Numbered from the stretch's first letter, positions 1-6,360 are shown. The stretch: DNA of 10,308 nt from Leptolyngbyaceae cyanobacterium SM1_3_5 (GCA_012031475.1 JAAUTJ010000112.1:1-10308); one strand, 5' to 3'. Notes: generated from the sequence alone by a model not told the origin. Program-made: numbers and translations.

Positions 1-201
1 ACGGCGAATGACGCGATCGGGATTTTTGCTAAGAAGCGCGAGGGTGTTGTCTCCGGCTGAGGCGATCGACAGACACACCTGACCCGACTGCACGTTCATC
101 GCCTCAAGCAGAATATCGGCATCTTCCCAACATTGGGCGTAGCGGATTTTTGAGAAATCGGCGCGGGTAGAAACTTCGGTGGTCAAGGTTGCGATCGTCA
201 T
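1..201 (-). CDS. DUF3419 / BtaA-like 3-amino-3-carboxypropyl transferase, N-terminal part
   Basis: Only the first 67 codons lie in the window; the gene runs off the left edge. The start ATG (201-199) overlaps the dikinase stop in an ATGA, with a strong Shine-Dalgarno GGAGGT just upstream, so start and translational coupling are well supported. The protein begins MTIATLTTEVSTRADFSKIR; residues 22-28 (YAQCWED) and 46-55 (CLSIASAGDN) match the family pattern of a WED motif followed by an SAM-binding glycine loop. In the family, BtaA moves the 3-amino-3-carboxypropyl group of S-adenosylmethionine onto diacylglycerol, the first step of betaine-lipid synthesis; DUF3419 relatives of unknown acceptor also exist. 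Being last in an operon with a prenyltransferase and an HMG-CoA reductase homologue, it may act on a different acceptor (inference). The last visible residues (VIRR) do not fit the expected VIAVD-type strand; see findings. Confidence 0.8.
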   Translation of the reverse strand, partial: MTIATLTTEVSTRADFSKIRYAQCWEDADILLEAMNVQSGQVCLSIASAGDNTLALLSKNPDRVIRR

Positions 202-2855
202 GCTTCACCTCCGGTTAGGGCGATTTCTCGTGCGGGTTCAACTTCGATCAGGCGGCGGACTTGGCCTGTGCTGCCGTTCATTTCGACGCGATCGCCGTCT
301 TGGAGCCAGTCGAGAAGTCCGGGGAGGGAGACGATCGCGGGGAGGTTGAGTTCGCGGGCAACGATTGCCGCATGGGACAAGACGCCGCCGCGCTCGACCA
401 AAACGCCTGCCGCACCGGGGAAGAGGAGAATCCAACCGGGATCGGTTTGTTTGGCGACGAGGATCGAACCGGGGCGGAGGACGGCGGTTTTGGGGTCGGT
501 GATGATTTGGACGGGGGCGCGGATGATGCCGGGACAACACCCGATTCCGGTGCGATCGCTTCCCTCAGCAGCGATCGATCGGGTTGGAGTTGAGGGCTGG
601 AAGTCGTGGGCGTGATTGACTGTGCCGTGTGTCTCGAAGCGATCGCCCGGAACCGCCGACGTTTCGTATTGGGCGAATTCGGCTTGGCGGAGGGCGATTA
701 AACCTTTGAGGTCGGTGGTGGTCGTTGTGCCGTCGATGTATCCGAGGAGTTCGGGGAGTTCGAGGTAGAAGACATCTTGGGGTGAGTTGATCGCGTCGAT
801 CGCCCACAATCTGCGACCCAATTCAACGACAATGCGGCGGACGCGACCGAAGAGGCGAGTGCGTTCAAAGCGGAGGTTTTCGCGATCGCGCACTCGTGCC
901 CGTGCCTGATGCAAAACGCGATCGAACACCCAACGACGAATTGGATTTCGGATCAGTTGAGCAACTTTGGCTTCGGCTTGTTGGCGAGGGGAAACGGTTG
1001 GTGCAGATTTGGTGATCGGTTGGCGGGCAAGCTGACCGATCGATCGCAGCAACATCATCGGATTGTCGTGCAGCGTTGGGCTTTCGAGCTTGAGTTCTTC
1101 GAGGCAGCGATCGCCAAATCGATCGAGATAATCGCGGTATTGCGTTTGGAATTGCGGCTGATTTTCCAGTTCGGCTGTGATTTGTGGAAGTGAACCGGAA
1201 CAGAGAAGTTCTGCGAAATTGGGAGATTGGGAAGCTGTAATCGCCAGTTCGCGAATTCGTTTGGCGGGTTCCGCGCTGATCATGCCGCCTTCGCCGCCGA
1301 TTAAGTCGTTTTGCAACGTGCCGGAGTCGTTGCACCATTTGACGCAGAGCGATCGCAGCAGACCGTAGAAGATCATTGCAAAGAAATCGTTGACGATCGG
1401 CGCATCCCAGCGGGTTAAAAGTTGCCGTTCCAGATCGTAATAGTGGGCAACCAGTTCGTCAGGCCGCATCACGGTGAGATCGATTTCCGCGAGGGCAGAA
1501 TCGAGTCGTTTGTAGAAGTGGCGAATCTGTTTGGGAAGCGTGGCGAAATTGACGACCAGACCGCGCAGGGTGTTGAGGAAGCTGAGGCTGTCTTGGAAGC
1601 GATCGCGCCACGTTGCTTTTTCCAGCGTGGCAAGCACATCGGGCGGCAAAGGTTCCCGAACGCCCATCATCTGCTCCATGAAGCGCTGATTCATCTTGAA
1701 TCCGGGCAGGAGGGCGAGGAGGCGATACCAGTTGATCAAGTTGTAGTAGATGCGTCCGCGAATCAGGCCGAGCAGACAGCGGAAGGTTGTGTCGTGGGAG
1801 GCGATCGCCCCTTCCGAAACGCCCATCATTCGGCAAAACTGACGATACACCTCGGCATAAGCGCGACGGACGAATGAGAAAGTGAGCGGAGTCGTGATGC
1901 CGCCGTAGCTTTCCGAGATATTGCTGTTGTCCCACAGAATGCGGGTTCCGTCGGGGTCGGGCAGTTGTGCCAACGTCGTGATCGGGCGGGCTTGCAAGAG
2001 GTAAAGTTTGCCTTGCGCGATCGCCCATTCGATATCTTGCGGACAATTCAATCGCTGCTCCACTTCCCGCGCAAGTCGAGCGATTTCTTGAACTTGAGCA
2101 TCCGTGAGGGCGGGCTGTTCGGCCAAAACGGGATCGATCGCCTCCGTCACCACGCCGTTTTCGCTCGATCGATGCGCGATTTCTTTCCGAGCAATTTGCC
2201 GAGATGTGATGTTACCTGCTCGATCGACTTCGTAAGTATCCGCATCCACTTCACCCCCAACCAGAGCGCTACCGAGTCCATAGACGGCAGAGACGATCGC
2301 GACTCCGCGCTGCCCTGTGACCGGATGAGCGCTGAAGGCAACTCCGGCAACTTCGGCATCAACCATCTTTTGAATCAGGACGGCGGGCGCGGTGGCGGGT
2401 GGTAAATTGTGTTCTTCGCGATAGGCAACGATTCGATCGCTAAACGCCGATCGCCAAACGTCAAGAATTCGATCGGCCACTTGGTCGATCGGGACAAACA
2501 AAAAGCTTTCAAGTTGACCTGCGAAGGATCGATCGCCGTCTTCATCAAGGGCAGACGATCGGACTGCGACTCGTTCTCCGTTGGGGCAGAGTTTTGTGAG
2601 AGCGGCGGTGAGTTCGGCTTGGATTGTCGGGTGGAGGACGGTGGGAAAGCCCCCTAAATCCCCCACGAGTGGGGGACTTTGAAGACTGGCTCGGAAGTCC
2701 CCCACTCGTGGGGGGTTGGGGGGCTGGCTATCTTCAAACGCAGCGGGCATCAGTGCAATCCATTCGGGAATCGGAAAGCCTTCTAGCTTTGCCAGTGCGC
2801 CCGCCTTGCCGCCAAGCTGCTCGATCGATCCGGTCGTACCTACAATAAATTTCAT
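198..2855 (-). CDS. PEP/pyruvate-dikinase family phosphotransferase (rifampin phosphotransferase-like architecture)
   Basis: 885 aa. Residues 1 to about 293 are a PPDK_N ATP-grasp domain: LGGKAGALAKL at 14-24, VAVRSSALDEDGDRSFAG at 96-113, GVAFSAHPVTG at 171-181, DIEWAI at 274-279 and QARPIT at 288-293. Residues about 300-765 form a long middle region with no motif I recognise. The C-terminal swivelling phosphohistidine domain (about 770-870) contains GGVLSHAAIVARELNLPAIV with the catalytic His at about 828. The order ATP-grasp, middle domain, terminal His domain, and the length, match rifampin phosphotransferases, which phosphorylate a small molecule and release AMP and Pi. PEP synthase instead has a C-terminal PEP-binding barrel, absent here. 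The true acceptor is unknown. Residues about 44-70 are an in-frame insertion encoded by a palindromic repeat. The ATG at 2855 is preceded by a weak AGG; the stop overlaps the next gene by 4 bp. Confidence 0.85.
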   Translation of the reverse strand: MKFIVGTTGSIEQLGGKAGALAKLEGFPIPEWIALMPAAFEDSQPPNPPRVGDFRASLQSPPLVGDLGGFPTVLHPTIQAELTAALTKLCPNGERVAVRSSALDEDGDRSFAGQLESFLFVPIDQVADRILDVWRSAFSDRIVAYREEHNLPPATAPAVLIQKMVDAEVAGVAFSAHPVTGQRGVAIVSAVYGLGSALVGGEVDADTYEVDRAGNITSRQIARKEIAHRSSENGVVTEAIDPVLAEQPALTDAQVQEIARLAREVEQRLNCPQDIEWAIAQGKLYLLQARPITTLAQLPDPDGTRILWDNSNISESYGGITTPLTFSFVRRAYAEVYRQFCRMMGVSEGAIASHDTTFRCLLGLIRGRIYYNLINWYRLLALLPGFKMNQRFMEQMMGVREPLPPDVLATLEKATWRDRFQDSLSFLNTLRGLVVNFATLPKQIRHFYKRLDSALAEIDLTVMRPDELVAHYYDLERQLLTRWDAPIVNDFFAMIFYGLLRSLCVKWCNDSGTLQNDLIGGEGGMISAEPAKRIRELAITASQSPNFAELLCSGSLPQITAELENQPQFQTQYRDYLDRFGDRCLEELKLESPTLHDNPMMLLRSIGQLARQPITKSAPTVSPRQQAEAKVAQLIRNPIRRWVFDRVLHQARARVRDRENLRFERTRLFGRVRRIVVELGRRLWAIDAINSPQDVFYLELPELLGYIDGTTTTTDLKGLIALRQAEFAQYETSAVPGDRFETHGTVNHAHDFQPSTPTRSIAAEGSDRTGIGCCPGIIRAPVQIITDPKTAVLRPGSILVAKQTDPGWILLFPGAAGVLVERGGVLSHAAIVARELNLPAIVSLPGLLDWLQDGDRVEMNGSTGQVRRLIEVEPAREIALTGGEA
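207..212 (-). promoter_or_regulatory. Strong ribosome binding site for the DUF3419 gene
   Basis: On the minus strand GGAGGT lies 5 nt before the ATG at 201, inside the last codons of the dikinase gene. It fixes the start of the DUF3419 gene. Together with the ATGA overlap it supports separate, coupled initiation. Confidence 0.75.
2649..2724. repeat. GC-rich palindromic repeat inserted within the dikinase coding sequence
   Basis: Two nearly complementary arms (2649-2679 and 2695-2724) flank a 15-nt spacer. Each arm also contains its own small hairpin: CCCCCACGAGTGGGGG in the left arm and CCCCCACTCGTGGGGG in the right. The motif of C-runs, an AT patch and G-runs is typical of small dispersed palindromic repeats in cyanobacterial genomes (recalled, not searched). 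It encodes about 26 in-frame residues rich in Pro, Gly and Val (PPNPPRVGDF and PPLVGDLGGF halves) that interrupt the ATP-grasp domain. Confidence 0.8.
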
Positions 2856-3052
2856 CTTTCGCCTAATATCTTGCAGTTTTCACTTCTAAATCTGAAATGA
2901 CGAAGCTCAGAACTAGAACTATCGTCCTTAGAACTCAAACTACGAACCTTTGAACTCGAACTTTGGAGGTTAAAGTTTGAATTGCGAAGCTCTGAACTTG
3001 GATTGCGAGGCTTTGAACTTGAAACTCCACGCTTTTTGCTCGATCGATGCAC
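2852..3052 (-). CDS. Doubtful 66-codon ORF with Ser-rich heptapeptide repeats
   Basis: A GTG-initiated frame of 66 codons occupies the gap between the UbiA and dikinase genes, and its TGA overlaps the dikinase ATG as ATGA. The predicted product is a run of degenerate 7-residue units (SSSKPRN, PSSELRN, SNFNLQS, SSSKVRS, LSSKDDS, SSSELRH), simply a reading of the 21-bp DNA repeat. There is no ATG and no convincing ribosome binding site. Similar low-complexity ORFs over heptanucleotide repeats are usually not genes. The ATGA overlap is the only argument for translation, for example as a leader coupling the dikinase. Confidence 0.2.
   Translation of the reverse strand: MHRSSKKRGVSSSKPRNPSSELRNSNFNLQSSSSKVRSLSSKDDSSSSELRHFRFRSENCKILGER
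2889..3035. repeat. Degenerate 21-bp tandem repeat (3 x 7-nt units, STRR-like)
   Basis: Seven consecutive 21-nt units can be laid out at 2889, 2910, 2931, 2952, 2973, 2994 and 3015. Most begin GAACTNG or GAACTCA and end in CTTT, CTTA or CTCT. Within units, 7-nt periodicity is visible (GAACTTG, AACTTTG, AATTGCG). This resembles the short tandemly repeated repetitive (STRR) heptanucleotide sequences known in cyanobacteria, here diverged. It fills the only substantial gap inside the operon. Confidence 0.75.
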
Positions 3053-3090
3053 TCAAAAGCCAATCTGTTGAACCTGCACAGGGCATTTGC

Positions 3091-4047
3091 TTAGCTCAAA
3101 AGTAGCGGCAGCACCCCTAAACTTAAATTCACCAGCAGCGTCCAGATTCCCGCCATTAGTTCGATCGACTGTGCCGATTTCACGGTTGGACGCAGCCAGA
3201 AACGTCCTGCTAAGACGATCGAAATTCCCAGGAGAGCCAGCACAACAGCGATCGCCACCCAGTAGCGAATCTGGACGGCTGCACCGATCGCCGCAATTCC
3301 GGCAAGCCAGAGTGAACCGAGCCATGCGGCGATCGCATTCGTCTGTCCCCAGAGCGCAGTGTAGGTTTCAACTCCGGGTTCTTCGGCTTCGGGGGCGCGA
3401 ATTTTGCGACCGAGTTCGATCGCCAGCCCGTTTGCGTAGCTGACTGCCAGAAACCAAAGGAGCGGAGTGGGAAAACTGCTCGATCGCAGCCAGTCGCAGC
3501 TTGAGGCATAGAGGGCGAGGAGCGGCATGATCGCCATGTGGGAGAGCAGATAGGCGATCGGATGGCTTTTCAGCCAGTCGGGAATGAAAAATTCGTGACG
3601 CATCAGGTTCGTGTAGAGCCAAATCAGTGCCAGCAGTGCGACGAACTTCCAACCGAGGGCGATCGACAGGCCAAGCTGAATCGTGGCGCATCCCCAGCCG
3701 ATCGCCTTTAGTTCGCTCAGCGTCACCAAGCCTCGCGGGACGGGACGATAAGGCCGATAGCGGAAATCGTCCTCGAAATCTTTGAACTCGTCGGCAATTC
3801 GTAGTTGCAAAAAGGCGAGGAAGAGGACGATAAAGGCGACGATCGCGGCTCCCGGATCGATCGAACCGCCTGTCAACTGTTGCGAATAGCCGATCGCTCC
3901 GGCGCTGAAAATCGCGATCAGCAAACCGTGCTTGAAGACGGGAAAGCGTTCTTTTGGTAGATCCACCAGCGATTCATGGCTGTTCTCCCGCCGAAGATTC
4001 TGCCTTGCGACCGCGAGCCAATCGCTGATGAGCGCGGGCAAATTCAT
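3091..4047 (-). CDS. UbiA-family membrane prenyltransferase
   Basis: 318 aa from the chosen ATG (4047). UbiA enzymes transfer a prenyl chain from a prenyl diphosphate onto an aromatic or alcohol acceptor in the membrane. The two Asp-rich motifs are recognisable: DEFKDFEDD at 86-94, followed by YRPYRPVPRGLVT at 98-110, and a second cluster ELGRKIRAPEAEEPG at 211-225 followed by ETYTALWG at 227-234. About eight to nine hydrophobic segments lie between residues 40 and 318, as expected. It is not an obvious MenA, UbiA or ChlG; the DEFKDxEDD form suggests a separate subfamily with unknown acceptor. This ATG gives a 74-bp overlap with the HMG-CoA reductase-like gene and lacks a clear ribosome binding site. 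A GTG at 3966, seven bases past the upstream stop, is the alternative and would remove 27 residues before the first membrane span. Confidence 0.85.
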   Translation of the reverse strand: MNLPALISDWLAVARQNLRRENSHESLVDLPKERFPVFKHGLLIAIFSAGAIGYSQQLTGGSIDPGAAIVAFIVLFLAFLQLRIADEFKDFEDDFRYRPYRPVPRGLVTLSELKAIGWGCATIQLGLSIALGWKFVALLALIWLYTNLMRHEFFIPDWLKSHPIAYLLSHMAIMPLLALYASSCDWLRSSSFPTPLLWFLAVSYANGLAIELGRKIRAPEAEEPGVETYTALWGQTNAIAAWLGSLWLAGIAAIGAAVQIRYWVAIAVVLALLGISIVLAGRFWLRPTVKSAQSIELMAGIWTLLVNLSLGVLPLLLS

Positions 4048-5272
4048 CGCTGCACATCGCGCCGATAATCGACAGTTCACCGGACAGCAATAAGGCCGCG
4101 CAAACTTCCGCAAACGCCTTCGCGTGTCCGGCTCCCGCGAGGCCGAGAATTTCGAGACAGGCTTGCTGACTGGGAAGGCTTGTGCCGCCGCCCACCGTTC
4201 CGACGATCAGATTGGGCAGTGTCACAGCGGCATAGAGCGCTCCGGTTTCCGTCACTTCAAAGCGCGTCACGCCGATCGCAGACTCCGCCACGCAAGCCGC
4301 ATCTTGCCCGCAGGCGATGAACAGGGCGGCGAGTCCATTCGCATAATGTCCCTGAACGCCGATCGTGCCCGCCAGTGTGCCGCCGATCGCGGACATCCGC
4401 CAGTAGTTGACCATTTGTTCGGGTGTCGATCGCAACCGTTTTTTCACCAATTCCGCAGGCAGCGTTACTTCTGCCGTCACCTTTTTGCCGCGCACCGAGA
4501 GAAATGATTGGGCGCTGGCCTTTTTATCGCCGGACAAATTCGCTTCGACAAAAGCGTACTGCGGCGCGATCGGGGATTCGGCTCGAATGTAGTCGCAGAC
4601 GGCTTGGGTGGCGATCGTCACCATGTTTTGGCCTGCCGCATCTCCGGTTGTGAACTGAAAGTCGAGATAGACGTGGTTGCCTTCAACCGTGATTCGCATA
4701 TCGGTCAGCTTGCCGTGTCGCGTCGTGGATTCGGCAATTTGCTTGAAGGCGGTTTGCTGCGCGATCGCCCACAGCATAAACTTTCCGACTTCCTCCAAAT
4801 TGCGAAAGGCAAAACCGGGGGCACGACTGACGCCTTCATTCAGCAGCATCGCCGTACAGCCGCCCACTTCGCTAATCAACTGTGCACCCCGACTGTAGGA
4901 CGCGACTAAGGCCGCCTCGGTCGTCGCCAGCGGCACATAGTAGTCGCCCTGTGCAAACAACCCGTTCACCCGCAACGGCCCAGCAATGCCGATCGGCAAT
5001 TTCACCGTCCCAATAAAGTTCTCGATATTGCGCTCATACCGCTGCATCTGCGCCTCAGTTTGAGCATCCAGCAAATTCGCCCGCGCCTGATCCGAAGCAT
5101 CAAGAAGCTGCCAGCGTCGATCGATCGCCTCAGCCGAAATCCTCGCCCCACCCGGAACTTTGGCGGCAGGCGCGATCGATTTGGCGGCCAGATCGTGAGT
5201 CAGGGTTTCGATCGATCGAGCTTGGGTCAGTTGCGTCAGGTAGTCGCAAGCTTGCCGATAGTGTGTTGCCAT
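3974..5272 (-). CDS. HMG-CoA reductase family oxidoreductase (class I-like), probably altered substrate
   Basis: 432 aa, soluble catalytic region only, first gene of the minus-strand operon. The family reduces HMG-CoA to mevalonate with NADPH. Signatures: ENFIGTVKLPIGIAGPL at 84-100, YVPLATTEAALVAS at 112-125, GDAAGQN at 210-216 (cofactor loop), GDKKAS at 248-253, HYANGLAALFIACGQDAA at 309-326 and VGTVGGGTSLPSQQACL at 357-373. The four catalytic residues of class I enzymes are present: Glu119, Lys250, Asp324 and His415. However, positions corresponding by eye to human Lys735 and Ser684, which contact the HMG carboxylate end, appear to be Met293 and Glu243. The enzyme may therefore reduce another acyl-CoA (inference). 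Cyanobacteria generally lack the mevalonate pathway. The start ATG has no clear ribosome binding site; the C-terminus extends about 10 residues beyond the conserved end, into the UbiA gene. Confidence 0.85.
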   Translation of the reverse strand: MATHYRQACDYLTQLTQARSIETLTHDLAAKSIAPAAKVPGGARISAEAIDRRWQLLDASDQARANLLDAQTEAQMQRYERNIENFIGTVKLPIGIAGPLRVNGLFAQGDYYVPLATTEAALVASYSRGAQLISEVGGCTAMLLNEGVSRAPGFAFRNLEEVGKFMLWAIAQQTAFKQIAESTTRHGKLTDMRITVEGNHVYLDFQFTTGDAAGQNMVTIATQAVCDYIRAESPIAPQYAFVEANLSGDKKASAQSFLSVRGKKVTAEVTLPAELVKKRLRSTPEQMVNYWRMSAIGGTLAGTIGVQGHYANGLAALFIACGQDAACVAESAIGVTRFEVTETGALYAAVTLPNLIVGTVGGGTSLPSQQACLEILGLAGAGHAKAFAEVCAALLLSGELSIIGAMCSDEFARAHQRLARGRKAESSAGEQP

Positions 5273-5524
5273 AGAAGTGCATCTATCCGCTGACTGAGGT
5301 GAATGCGGGATATGCCTACTCTATGAGTTAGAAGCTGATTTGTTCGATCGACTGTACCAGTATGTAGTGCGGAACAGTTGGGCAGTTGGGGAGCAAATGC
5401 TTTTTTGTTGGTCTTGCTTGCTGATGCACGAATACAGTATTTTCGGGACCAGATATCAGTTCCATCTAGATTTTAAGGATTCATCTGTACTATCTTGTGA
5501 ATGTCAAAGTAGTGCGTTTGAACT
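5273..5524. other. Divergent intergenic region between operon and small-protein gene
   Basis: This should hold the promoter of the minus-strand operon and that of the plus-strand 5525 gene. I see no strong -35/-10 pair on either strand, nor a clear operator. Base composition shifts to A+T-richer near 5400. A TTG-started 62-codon frame (5340-5528) has no support. Confidence 0.4.
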
Positions 5525-5725
5525 ATGAAATCTAAACACCCGTCCGCAAAGCAAGAATCAATCAAACAGACCGAAGGCTTTCGGATGAAAATTTCGGAGA
5601 AAACGTTTACTGACTTACTGAAAGCGATCGTGATTCTTGGCTTGATCTTGGCTCAATTGCACGGGGTAAAGATTGAGCCAAAACCACAAATTCCTGCTTT
5701 GCCTGATCAAGAAATCTTGCCTTAA
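5525..5725 (+). CDS. Small single-span hypothetical protein
   Basis: 66 aa from the ATG at 5525. I do not recognise it. It has a charged N-terminal stretch, one hydrophobic segment (about residues 31-47, LKAIVILGLILAQLHGV), then a Pro-rich tail (KPQIPALPDQEILP). A second in-frame ATG at 5585 is preceded by GAAGG at good distance and would give a 46-aa form that keeps the membrane segment; it may be the real start. The gene sits 17 nt before the S24 peptidase gene in the same direction, so the two are probably co-transcribed. Composition is A+T-richer than the flanking operons. Confidence 0.45.
   Translation: MKSKHPSAKQESIKQTEGFRMKISEKTFTDLLKAIVILGLILAQLHGVKIEPKPQIPALPDQEILP
5648..5681. repeat. 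Perfect 10-bp inverted repeat inside the small ORF
   Basis: TTGGCTCAAT at 5648-5657 and its exact complement ATTGAGCCAA at 5672-5681 flank a 14-nt loop. No T-run follows on either strand, so it is not an obvious terminator. It could be an RNA hairpin or a protein-binding site upstream of the S24 gene; it may also be chance. Confidence 0.5.
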
Positions 5726-5730
5726 ATTGT

Positions 5731-5735
5731 GGGAG
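5731..5735 (+). promoter_or_regulatory. Ribosome binding site of the S24 peptidase gene
   Basis: GGGAG lies 7 nt before the ATG at 5743, in the 17-nt gap after the small ORF, and supports that start. Confidence 0.6.
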
Positions 5736-5742
5736 AGTAGCA

Positions 5743-6360
5743 ATGGCAGATCGAAAAAGAAAAGGACGTCCTGGAACATGGGAAGGTTTCGAGATAACGC
5801 GGCCTCGTCTCCCACTCAAGATTGCTGCTGAGATTGACAAAATTCGAGATCAGTTTGACGATCCTGAAGATGCTCTTGAGTTCATTTTGGGGTCTCTAGA
5901 CCGCAAACCTAAAATGCAGCGCTTGAAATTCTACGACTTCAGAGTTTCAGCCACTCCAGGTATTACTGGTCAAAGCGAGACTGGTAGCTATGAAGAGAGA
6001 GATGTGCCATTGCTATTTCTCAAAAATCCAGAGAAATGCTTTTTGGCTAGAGTTGCTGGAGATTCAATGAAGGACGCTGGCATAACTAATGGGGCATTTA
6101 TTGTCGTAGAGGCAATGAATCCACTTTTTCAAGCTCCCCCAAATCATTCGATTGTCACAGCAGTTGTAGAAGGCGATCAAGTGGTTATTAAACGATATCA
6201 GCAACGGCAAAATCACCATGAACTGTTGTCTGAGAATTCCAAGAGAAAATATCCACCAATCTTGATTTCCTCAGAAATGTCAGAACACCAGTCGGCATAT
6301 ATTTTTGGCATCTACCAACGTGTGATACCTGAATCACTCATTGATTACGTGAGTTTTTAG
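5743..6360 (+). CDS. S24 family (LexA/UmuD-like) self-cleaving peptidase domain protein
   Basis: 205 aa. Residues about 80-200 are an S24 peptidase domain: FLARVAGDSMKDAGITNGAF at 100-119 with nucleophile Ser108, and VVIKRY at 147-152 with general-base Lys150. PPILISSE at 171-178 followed by a YIFGIYQRVI strand matches the C-terminal part of UmuD closely. The first 55 residues are basic (RKRKGRPGTWEGF) followed by RLPLKIAAEIDKIRDQFDD, which resembles a ribbon-helix-helix or similar small DNA-binding segment found ahead of cyanobacterial UmuD-like domains (from memory). Family members cleave themselves when RecA filaments form, in SOS repression (LexA) or mutagenic repair (UmuD). No umuC follows. 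At the cleavage-site distance (35 residues before Ser108) the sequence reads Pro72-Gly73 rather than Ala- or Cys-Gly, so self-cleavage is uncertain. A good ribosome binding site precedes the start. Confidence 0.85.
   Translation: MADRKRKGRPGTWEGFEITRPRLPLKIAAEIDKIRDQFDDPEDALEFILGSLDRKPKMQRLKFYDFRVSATPGITGQSETGSYEERDVPLLFLKNPEKCFLARVAGDSMKDAGITNGAFIVVEAMNPLFQAPPNHSIVTAVVEGDQVVIKRYQQRQNHHELLSENSKRKYPPILISSEMSEHQSAYIFGIYQRVIPESLIDYVSF

Noticed and set aside
1422..1877. 151-codon plus-strand ORF opposite the dikinase
   Set aside because: Antisense shadow of a well-supported conserved gene; other plus-strand frames over 261-2848 and 4124-4909 are rejected for the same reason.
198..2855. Phosphoenolpyruvate synthase (PpsA)
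   Set aside because: The phosphohistidine domain is the C-terminal end of the protein and no PEP-binding barrel follows; the length and order fit rifampin phosphotransferase-like proteins.
2889..3035. CRISPR array
   Set aside because: Units are directly adjacent, degenerate and without unique spacers.
3091..4047. MenA (phylloquinone prenyltransferase) because menC and menE are nearby
   Set aside because: The Asp-rich motifs have the DEFKDFEDD form, which I do not associate with MenA, and the gene belongs to the opposite-strand operon.
3974..5272. Evidence for a functional mevalonate pathway
   Set aside because: Only the reductase homologue is present, and its inferred HMG-binding residues are changed; no other mevalonate gene is in the window.
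5355..5375. Possible cyanobacterial LexA box near GTACCAGTATGTAG
   Set aside because: It does not fit the GTAC-N4-GTWC type consensus as I remember it; the right half fails.
5340..5528. 62-codon plus-strand ORF
   Set aside because: It has a TTG start, no ribosome binding site and unremarkable sequence; likely chance.
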